Of a stretch of DNA of 16,186 nt, positions 1-6,942 are shown piece after piece (positions within the stretch are counted from its first letter, which is position 1; each line of letters starts with the position of its first letter). Under the pieces are notes generated by a model that did not search any database, was not told the DNA's origin, and was given only the letters and a program-made list of their open reading frames with translations. The stretch spans positions 170,417 to 186,602 of the forward strand of contig FN648455.1 of NCBI GenBank assembly GCA_000310025.1, read 5' to 3'. The DNA comes from Ectocarpus siliculosus. Its lineage: Eukaryota > Sar > Phaeophyceae > Ectocarpales > Ectocarpaceae. A program made the position numbers and the translations under genes.

Positions 1-141
1 AGCGAGGGGGGTGGTGGCGGTGGCAGCAGCGGCAGCAGTAGTGAGTGGGAGCTGTCCTCGAAGCTGCTGCCTAGCTTGAGGCAGCAGGAGTTGGTCCGGG
101 AGGCCAACCTGCAGGATAGGGCGCGATGCGAGCAAACAGAG
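1..141 (+). CDS. Exon of the unidentified plus-strand gene (enters from left edge)
   Basis: Frame 1 is open from the first base and reaches a 5' splice site at 141|142 (CAGAG|gtgggt) with 47 whole codons, phase 0. It encodes a Gly/Ser run, then WELSSKLLPSLRQQELVREA and further charged residues. The frame runs on into an intron and stops near base 222. Its 5' boundary is outside the window. Confidence 0.55.
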
Positions 142-3100
142 GTGGGTTTTGGTCGTCTCGATGCTGTTGTGTTGAGCAAACAGGGGCATGTCAGTAGCCT
201 TGATGCTGCTGTATTGTGGTAACGTCCTTCATCATGCTGACGTAAACAGATTGGATCAACAGAAACGATCAATAGAATCGAAGTGAGCCCCAAGTAATCA
301 AGGCCGCTGCTGTCTTGAGCTGCTCGCGAACCCACCCGACCGCCGGGGCGAAAGTTTTGTGTAGAGCCCCTGGCGACGTTGTTCCTATGTATGCTTGCGG
401 CTAGCAGGCTACAATACTCGCTTAGCCGAAAGGAAACTCATGGGTAACTTGCCGCACGATTCCTTGTTCTGCTCTTGCCTCTTTGATTTGTCGTATGGCT
501 TGCTGGGTAAGATTAGTCGTTAGTTAGCTTGGGGCCATGAAAGGCGCCTGCGTTCATTGGATCGGTACGGATATTGTTACATGGTGCTGAGCGGAGATCG
601 GGGCATGTTTTCATGTGGAAGGACGAAAGCTCATGTGAAATGCAAGACAAGAAGAAAAACACGAGCAATCGTCCCTAAGTTTACTAGCATGTGACATGTT
701 TATCGGCAGCCTCTCCTTTCGCTGTCGGCGTTTTGTAATACTCCTCCAAGTAGACCATCCGTGTAAGCCTTTGACCCAGTTACACAGTTGTGTGCCGGGC
801 CTTCTTCGGATGTTTCTTCTTCTGCGTGATTGTGCTTCCCTGCAGCCTTCACGGCGTTTAGTGACCTTAACCTTTCTTCGTCTCTTTGTTAGCCTAGCCT
901 GAGTCTTGTTAACCTTACTTCATCTCTTTGTTTGCCTTGCCTGAGTCTTGTTAACCTTACTTCATCTCTTTGTTAGCCTAGCCTGAGTCTTGTTAACCTT
1001 ACTTGATGTCTTTGTTAGCCTTGCCTGAGTCTTGTTAACCTTACTTAGTCTCTTTGTTAGCCTTGCCTGAGTCTTGTTAACCTTGCTTTGTCTTGTTGAC
1101 CTTGCTTAGTTTCTTGTTAGCCTTGCTTAAGTCTCTTGTTAGCGTTGCCTGAGTCTCTTATAACCACTTGACCTTATTTATGTCAACTCTCTCGGCGTTG
1201 TTTCGGCTTGTCCCTCTCGCGTCTCGCCCGCTGGATGCGTATCCATTCGCTTGGGTCTTGCTACAACAACAGTCCGTGTCCCGCATGTACGCGGAGGCTA
1301 GCAAAAGCGTCGCGGAGCCAAGGGTGTCAGCGGCACACGCGGCCGTCAAGCTCAAGACCGTATTCAGGGCGGAGCGGCAGGAGGCCGAGCGACTCTTGTG
1401 GCGGCAAGAGCTTAAGGTACACGCCCGATGCGTTGTTGTTGCAGAAGTCTGCGCTGTTTTTTTCTAAGCGAGCAAACATACTTGGATAAAGTATTCAAAA
1501 TCGGCAAAGTTGGGGGTTGGGGTGAGGTACTGTTTTTTCGTAACAAACTTAACTTCTCTTTGAGTATGCAGTCCTGGTGTGCTTGAGAGTGCGCTTGGTT
1601 TCTTGTCGCGGTGAAGGGAAGCAAGGTTTTCGTTTGTTTTGTTGCGGGGGTGTGCCGTGCCGTTCACAAACACCGAACGATGCAGGGCGTGCGCAGGTAC
1701 AATTGAGGCTTCCATGTCTTGACTGGTTTTTCGGGGCGTCATGATCATTCGTCATCCATGGGTCGTCATGTCATGATGTGACGGACGCTATGTGACAAGC
1801 ATGTAGCGGATCGTCGGACCTGACGTGGGTCCTTGGTTGAATCTCTGATGGCGCTCTCTTGTCCTGTGCATGGTGTGGGGTTACAGGAATCCGCGGTCTG
1901 TCCGCTAGAAAGTTCTTCAAGCATGCATAGACGGCCGATGTCCGCTACGTATTCGTGATATTAGTGTCCTCTCTATACAGTGGGGTGTGGTGTACAGTGG
2001 GGTGAGTGTACTGAGGGGGTCTCCGCGGTCGGGGTATGGGGGCGGGGGGGGGGGCATTGTGGTGGGAACAGGAAGAGCGTTTGGTGTTTGGCACATCGCG
2101 GCATAGGTACAATGAGTATACGATGGTGGCAGCATGTGAAATTCCCCGAGGCTTCACACATAGGTACTATTGCGATGATGGCAGCGAGTGAGATCCCCAA
2201 AGCTTCACACATGCATTTCAAACCCCCAACCCTAAACTTGTCCTGTGATCCTCTCGCTGGAGCAGGAGATGGAAGAGGCGGTCGCAAAGGCCATGCCCCC
2301 CCCCCCTCCCCCGGACAACACCGCCGACGTGGACGTTGGTGGTGATAGTAGTGACGTCAACAAGAAGAAGAAGAAGAATGAGGAGGAGGAGGGAGAAGAG
2401 GAGGGTCTGGAGAGCGTGATGCGTGATGATGAAGACGCCGCTGGAGAAGCTCAAGGCGAAGCTGACGCTCGCGTTACCGCCAGGGCTACGAAGGGGAAGG
2501 GCAAGGGCAGGGGAAGGCGAGGCGCAACAGCGGTGGCCACCAGGGTGTACCCTACAAGGGATTCCTCCTCGACCGGTGAGCGAATCAAGCAGTAGACGTA
2601 TGCTAGGAACCACATCCAGCAGTTGACAAACGTGCAGAGGAGTCATTTCTTCCACATCCAGCAGTAGATGTATGCTACAAAGGAACCACATTCTTCCACA
2701 TCCAGCAGGAGACAGACGTACAAATGAAGCGCTTCTTCCACATCAAGCAGTAGATGTATGCTACAAAGAAACCAAATTCTTCCACATCCAGCAGCAAGTG
2801 TACGAAGGAAACACTTTTTTGTTCCACATCCAGCGGTAAGTGTACAATAGAACCACTCTCTTCCTCATCGAGCAGTGAGTTTACAATGGAACCGCTTTTT
2901 TATTCCACATCCCGCAGTAATTGTACAAAGGAACCACTTTTCTCCCACGTCCAGTAGTAGATGTCAGGACGCCATATTGTGCCCAGTCCGTCCTGTAATT
3001 CCTTGTTGTGGTATCACATGGCAGATGGCATACCGTAGGTGGTGCGTATCATATGCACTCTCACCATTCTCAAGAAATTGTTTCCTTGTCGATCTTGATT

Positions 3101-3521
3101 GTTTCCTCGTCGATCTTGACGCCAATTGACCCGCGTGCTTGCCCCCCCCTCTGCCCATTCTTCGCTCGTTATCGTCTTAATCCCGACACCGATAGCTACT
3201 ACACAGGGACTAGCTGCTGCAGCATCGGGGCCCGCTGCTCGCTCGTCCCCACCGACCACAAGAACACAGAAGCTCTCCTCGCCCTCAGGAGGTAGCACTG
3301 CCCTAGGCAGCGGTGGTGCGAAGCTTTCCTCCGTTCCGTCCAACAAGCTGGCCGGCCCAAATAGCAGCACCGGGGGTTCCGCGGTTGGGAGCGGGAGGGG
3401 GGTGGAGTCGCGAAAGGGGCGTTCCGCGAAGGGGGGGGGGGGGACGCGGCCCCCCAGCCCCGCCGTGGTAACTAGCAGGAGAAGCTCTACCCGAGGGGAG
3501 GCTAACAAGAGTAGGGCGTGA
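1..3521 (+). CDS. Unidentified multi-exon gene, 5'-partial, low-complexity charged tail
   Basis: Spliced model join(1-141, 1273-1416, 2266-2575, 3223-3521), incomplete at the 5' end. The exons total 894 nt and encode 297 residues plus TGA. Introns are GT-AG with phases 0, 0 and 1, and the frame stays open throughout, which is the main support. The product is not recognised. Visible parts in order are a Gly/Ser run, a leucine- and charge-rich segment (SSKLLPSLRQQELVREA), and a helical Arg/Glu-rich segment (RAERQEAERLLWRQELK) that continues as EMEEAVAKA across the second intron and could form a coiled coil. These are followed by a proline run, a Lys run then a Glu run, a basic KGKGKGRGRR stretch, and a Ser/Gly/Arg/Lys-rich disordered C-terminus ending GEANKSRA. 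The tail suits a nuclear or nucleic-acid-associated protein, but that is speculation. Any defining domain must lie upstream of the window. It converges with the transporter gene. Confidence 0.6.
142..1272 (+). other. Intron 1 of the plus-strand gene
   Basis: A 1131-nt GT-AG intron between phase-0 exons. Bases 142-857 show nothing recognisable. Bases 858-1160 are a pyrimidine-rich minisatellite listed separately. The acceptor at 1271-1272 follows a CAACAACAG context with only a modest pyrimidine tract, so the exact 3' splice site is less certain than the donor. Confidence 0.45.
858..1160 (+). repeat. 42-bp minisatellite in intron 1, built from 21-bp half units
   Basis: The GAGTCTTGTTAACCTT core starts at 901, 943, 985, 1027 and 1069, an exact 42-bp period, with a degraded copy before it and about two after it. 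Each 42-bp unit contains two related halves (TTGTTAGCCTTGCCTGAGTC and TTGTTAACCTTACTTAGTC), so the array grew from a 21-bp unit by higher-order duplication. The 3' copies are more diverged and shorter. Confidence 0.9.
1273..1416 (+). CDS. Exon of the unidentified plus-strand gene, charged helical segment
   Basis: 48 codons between an AG at 1271-1272 and a donor at 1417 (CTTAAG|gtacac), phase 0 at both ends. It begins SVSRMYAEASKSVAEPRVSA and ends with RAERQEAERLLWRQELK, an amphipathic Arg/Glu/Leu stretch. The frame is open well upstream of the chosen acceptor, so a longer exon cannot be excluded. Confidence 0.55.
1471..1528 (+). repeat. Dispersed repeat, diverged copy (1 of 3)
   Basis: It matches the copies at 3543-3690 and 12659-12794 in the same orientation: an AAACAT..TTGGATAAAG block, then AATCGG, a short variable gap, AAGTTGGG and a G-rich GGTTGGGG stretch. 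Only the 5' half of the repeat is recognisable here. Confidence 0.6.
2104..2211 (+). repeat. Tandem duplication, two units of about 51-57 bp
   Basis: Two diverged adjacent units (about 2104-2160 and 2161-2211) both start TAGGTAC, share GATGGTGGCAGC/GATGATGGCAGC and GTGA(A/G)AT(T)CCCC, and end AGCTTCACACA or GGCTTCACACA. They lie just upstream of the exon 3 acceptor. Confidence 0.75.
2266..2575 (+). CDS. Exon of the unidentified plus-strand gene, acidic/basic low complexity
   Basis: 103 codons plus one base, starting EMEEAVAKAM after the AG at 2264-2265 and ending at the donor CCG|gtgagc at 2575|2576 (phase 1). It encodes a run of six prolines (C-rich, about 2297-2310), VDVGGDSSDVN, a Lys run, a Glu run, and the basic KGKGKGRGRR. 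Strong codon-level repetition (AAG and GAG runs) makes this part prone to slippage. An alternative acceptor at 2262 would add one Gln. Confidence 0.65.
2590..2960 (+). repeat. Minisatellite of about 42 bp (39-44 bp) in intron 3
   Basis: The CACATCCAGCAG core (with variants) begins at about 2611, 2653, 2697, 2739, 2783, 2825, 2864, 2906 and 2946, spacings of 39-44 bp. Each unit continues GTAAGTGTACAAAGGAACCA and a T-rich stretch. Because the unit is close to a multiple of three, one frame (2754-2957) is open through about five units and reads as a 14-residue repeat (STSSSKCTKE-like). This frame is probably incidental. Confidence 0.9.
3077..3118 (+). repeat. 21-bp tandem pair
   Basis: Two adjacent 21-base copies (3077-3097 and 3098-3118), ATTGTTTCC(T/C)TGTCGATC-like, differ at a single base. 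Confidence 0.9.
3223..3521 (+). CDS. Terminal exon of the unidentified plus-strand gene
   Basis: Two bases completing a split codon, then 98 codons and TGA at 3519-3521. It is Ser/Gly/Ala/Arg-rich (ASGPAARSSPPTTRTQK at the start, GEANKSRA at the end) with no recognised domain. A run of 13 Gs at 3431-3443 encodes KGGGG and is a potential frameshift or sequencing-error site. The frame was chosen because the phase-1 donor of exon 3 enters it through either of two nearby acceptors; the AG at 3205-3206 would give a different frame with an early TAG. Confidence 0.6.
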
Positions 3522-3542
3522 CGGACCAGCAGCCTTTGCAGG

Positions 3543-3690
3543 GTTTTTCTGTTAAGTAAACATGTTGGATGAAGGATGCAATCAATCGGGGAAGTTGGGT
3601 TAGGGTCAGGGTTAGGGAATACGGTCTGCGTACCCCCTCCCTGTTCCATTTCCTCATACACACCATCATTTCCCGCCAAGGAGGTCCTGA
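3543..3690 (+). repeat. Dispersed repeat with telomere-like units, full copy (2 of 3)
   Basis: It runs from TTTTTCTGTTAAGTAAACAT to CGCCAAGGAGGTCC and matches 12659-12794 over nearly its whole length with small indels. The centre reads GGGTTAGGGTCAGGGTTAGGG, two TTAGGG-type units plus a variant. It starts about 20 bases after the stop codon of the plus-strand gene. Confidence 0.85.
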
Positions 3691-4170
3691 CGGACGGGCG
3701 GCGTCGTAGCTGACAGGCTGACTGACAGGCCCACCTGGGTGTCCGGGAATGTTAGCGATAGCTTGGCTGTGGAGAGCATTCGCCAGCTGTTGCTGATGGA
3801 GAGGTGTCTGTCTTCCCTTGTATGATGCTCGTGGTAGGCGATACATGCTACGGGACCCCGCTGGATTTCGAGTCCATGTCAAGAGCAACAACGGGGAGGG
3901 CCGGCCGGCACGGATGCAGCGCCATGCTATTACTGCTCTTGCGCTAGGGGGAAGGGTTGTGTCCCCATGCCCCCGATGTCGTTTTCGGCACACGAGGGTT
4001 TACACGCCTAAGCATGTACAAGTACCTGGTTTGCATACATAAATAGAGATGTTGGCAAGAATGAACGATTGAACTATAACCCCCCTCTGCAACGTACCAT
4101 ATTGTTGATGTTTTGTGTATCATCAGTAGGGTGGGTGTGCGCCAGGATCACGGACAAACGTTTGGGCCGC

Positions 4171-4190
4171 GGGGAGGGGGGGGGGGGGGG
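4171..4190 (+). repeat. G-rich tract (G4-A-G15)
   Basis: Four Gs, one A and fifteen Gs in a row. It could form a G-quadruplex on the plus strand, and its length is likely to vary or be misread. Confidence 0.85.
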
Positions 4191-6320
4191 TCTTGGTAAT
4201 GTAAGGCCTCGTATTGTATTGTAGTAAATATTTTGCACGGTAGTCTGCAATATTGGTGCCTCTTTGGTGTTGTGTAGTTTGGTGGGGTGCAGTAGTAGTA
4301 GTCGATTCGATTCTTGGATATATAGGATGGCGGGATGCCGGAGATTGCACGTTGTGACCATGATGCATCGAGCTCTCTTGTTGAGTGCTCTGTTGGTGTG
4401 GCGAGAGAGAAGAGTGTTCTTTTGGTTGACTTGGTCGTCATGTGTGTGTCTACAGTGGCATGATGATGGTGTGGTTGGTGTCTGATATGATGGTGGAGGG
4501 TTCGTTCGCTGTCGTCAAGCGAAGGACAGACGGACGGGCTTGAAAGAAACTTGATGATGATGTGCGCGGAAACAACACGCCTTGTTATCGGTATGTACGA
4601 ACTAAATAGTAGATTCGGAAGGTGTCGTAGTTTGGTAGTACGGAGGTAGGCCGGTGTCTGTCTGCGCACCAACCATGATTGCATATGCACCGATGATCAG
4701 GCCTTGATGTTTTTTCGGGCGGCAACGTCGTGTCCTGCGGCGAACACAGCGAAAAAAAAGGCCTACTTGATTGATGGTGAACCAAGAATCACCCAAGTTA
4801 GACTAATAATCCAATAATAGGTTTGACAGCTTTCAGGTCCGTACTTCCGTTGGCGGCATGGTGGAAGAGAAGAGTTGGAGAGGTATCATATCCTGCTTCA
4901 GCCCGCAATGTACCAGTCATCCACAGATAGATGTGACATCCACAGATGATTTGAAACAAGCGGTGTTGAGTTTTTGAATGCTACCACAACATAATACCTG
5001 TCTGTGTGCATCGTTACAAGTATGTATGTTGTCGACTGCTAAATACCTGGTACGTGTTTTTGTCCACGACGAAACACTGACGACACTGACTGCAGATAGA
5101 GGTATCATAGTTATCGCCAAATTAACCTAGATGCTGTACCGCGCCAACATGCTTTTACACTCAAATATGCTGCGGGTCTGTCTGTGTTGATTCTTTGAAA
5201 AGGTTGTTGGGTCCAATTCTTTAGCCGATTCGATTTATCAGCAACAGGAATTGAATCCATCCCCGTATCAAAGGGGGCGTCAGAACTGACGAGGCTTCTT
5301 GCAATGCTTCGGCAAAACAAGAATCGTTCAAGAACGTTCAACATGCTGGGCGGAGGAGAGCCGGGCCTCCTCCTTCAAGCTGATTGCTAACAAAAAACAG
5401 AGTGAAAAGTGGCCCATTGGTGCCTCCAGCGAGACTGGCGGCAGTTCATTGGCTAGCTGGTTAGCGCTGTCCATCCAACTACGTAGGAAACCAAACGGGA
5501 CACACCGACGCGCAGATACAAAACAAACAAAACCACAAACAAATATGCACTTCCTCCTCCAAGCGACACAGCGTCCTGTAAGCAAGACATGCAACAAAAC
5601 CAATTAAACTATATTCGCGAAAAACACGGAGGAAAAGAGAGGGGTTCAGCAGCACAGACACCGACCCGCCATTCAATTCAGAAACAAGCTGGTGAATGAC
5701 AGACAAAAACAGGGAATTTCCCCAATAATAACAAGTACTGTAGATGTTAATGCTAAGAGAGAAGCTGGCTCTGGCCGTTCGTTCAATTCAAGCACCGAAA
5801 CGTGTCGCCACGCAAACCACTGACCACACGCGAGACAAGAGAAAGCAACACTACACCATCCAACGACTTTTTCGACGTTCGTTCGCGCCGCAGCACGCAT
5901 GTATTGATGTCGCACAGCACGGAAATTAAATGAATTCCACCGGGGTGACTCGCCACATCTACGTGGCAGTAGGAAGGAGTACGCATAGTAACAACAATGA
6001 TCGTTTTCTCCTCCCAACTTCACACTACCCCACCTTCGACAAAACCTTTGGTTCACCAAGCATCTTGATTGAACCACCGCTAGTTAACGTTTTCCCTCTG
6101 TACCGTATCGTTACAGAACACTGCTGTACCCTCGCTGTCTCCTTGCCTTACGTAACAGCAGCACTTGTAAGAAAAACGTGGTCATTCCGAGGCGTACGTA
6201 GACAAGACAACCAAGACAACATGTTTACCTCCCAAGTCGAAGACAGATACGCATGTATGGTGTTACCTCAAGAGGGGTTCGCAGCTCCCAAACATAAGTT
6301 GTTTCTCGTCATATCATGCC

Positions 6321-6450
6321 GTGACAGATCATGTCATGCCATACTGGCTCTGTACTGCTGTATTATGGTGCAGTGTACTTGACAGACATGTCATGACACA
6401 TCATGTCATGTCATACTGACTCTGTACTATATCAAGTGCAATGTGCTGGA
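6321..6450 (+). repeat. 72-bp tandem duplication rich in CATGTCATG
   Basis: Two diverged units offset by 72 bp (CTCTGTACT at 6348 and again at 6420) share GACAGA, ATCATGTCATG, CATACTG and GTGCA(G/A)TGT. A similar CATGTCAT cluster occurs at 9933-9960 in a transporter intron. Confidence 0.75.
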
Positions 6451-6828
6451 CGGCAATTCTTTGGGGTCCACCCTAAGCATAAATCACACACACAACACAC
6501 ACACACAGATGGCAACAGAAGAGCTACGGCCAACATCACTTACTTCAGAGCACCACACAAGCACTTGATACACTCAGATTCCTCGCACCAATTGTTGTTT
6601 ATGTAGCTCGATCTCTCCACACCATCGATGAGGCGGACCATACCAACCCATGCGTTTCCATCATTCATTCCCGTACGAAAGTCTCTACCAACAAAGCACC
6701 AAGGACATCGCCACGACACGAAAGCCCTGCTGGTGTTGACTGACTGAAGCATCGAGAGGCTAGGCCTCCATCGCCCCTAAACCAACCAGGCGTGCTATTA
6801 CCGTAAGCGGTAAACGAACGGATCGTGA

Positions 6829-6942
6829 TCAAACGCTAGCAGAATCCATTGTTTCCGGAGGTGCCGTCAACCCCGCTGCCTTTAGCGTCAGGGCGTTCTG
6901 TATCTCGACCAACGTCAAGCCTCTTGTCTCCACCATGTAGCG
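6829..6942 (-). CDS. Transporter terminal exon: C-terminal VETRG signature
   Basis: 37 codons plus TGA (6829-6831), starting after AG at 6943-6944 in phase 0. RYMVETRGLTLVEI corresponds to the sugar-porter C-terminal PETKGxxLEEI signature directly after TM12. The tail ends APPETMDSASV. The upstream pyrimidine context is weak, but a poly-C-rich tract lies a little farther upstream (6968-6980, G on plus). Confidence 0.88.
   Translation of the reverse strand, partial: RYMVETRGLTLVEIQNALTLKAAGLTAPPETMDSASV

Larger units (their letters stand above)
1417..2265 (+). other. Intron 2 of the plus-strand gene
   Basis: An 849-nt GT-AG intron, phase 0. It contains a diverged copy of the dispersed repeat (1471-1528), a G-rich stretch with an 11-base G run near 2043-2053, and a tandem duplication (2104-2211). 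The remainder shows nothing recognisable. Its 3' end reads GAGCAG, so the acceptor is a tandem NAGNAG site. Confidence 0.5.
2576..3222 (+). other. Intron 3 of the plus-strand gene
   Basis: A 647-nt GT-AG intron, phase 1, starting gtgagc. More than half is a minisatellite (2590-2960), followed by a 21-bp tandem pair (3077-3118) and a pyrimidine tract with eight Cs around 3141-3156. The acceptor is ambiguous between AG at 3212-3213 and AG at 3221-3222. Both keep the downstream frame and differ by three residues. Confidence 0.5.
3522..6828. other. Region between convergent genes, probable 3' UTRs, no convincing gene
   Basis: 3.3 kb between the stop of the plus-strand gene and the stop of the transporter gene. 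Open frames here (up to 180 codons at 4148-4690 minus, 150 codons at 5930-6382 plus) show no recognisable domain and no coding-like composition. Contents that can be pointed to are a dispersed-repeat copy (3543-3690), a G-rich tract (4171-4190), a CATGTCATG-rich duplication (6321-6450) and two copies of the ACTGCTGTA 9-mer (6120, 6354). No clear canonical AATAAA site serves either gene. Confidence 0.5.

Noticed and set aside
858-1160. CRISPR-like array
   Set aside because: The units are contiguous 42-bp tandem copies without unique spacers; this is a minisatellite in an intron.
3205-3295. Alternative acceptor at 3205-3206 for the plus-strand terminal exon
   Set aside because: It shifts the frame to a TAG near 3293-3295, while two nearby acceptors keep the long frame open to 3521. 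It remains possible as a minor isoform.
3592-3616. True telomere or subtelomeric boundary
   Set aside because: Only about two TTAGGG-type units occur, inside a dispersed repeat with unique sequence on both sides.
3014-3679. A 221-codon minus-strand open frame over the plus-strand terminal exon
   Set aside because: It is antisense to a GC-rich exon lacking stops, and part of it is the dispersed repeat.
4148-4690. A 180-codon minus-strand open frame
   Set aside because: It has His/Pro/Thr-rich composition with no domain, and its end lies in the G15 tract (a Pro run in this frame). It is better explained as chance in non-coding DNA.
5299-5607. Overlapping open frames on both strands of 90-100 codons
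   Set aside because: No domain or coding bias was seen, and both strands are equally open.
5930-6382. A 150-codon plus-strand open frame downstream of the transporter stop
   Set aside because: No recognisable motif, it runs into the CATGTCATG duplication, and it lies where the transporter 3' UTR is expected.
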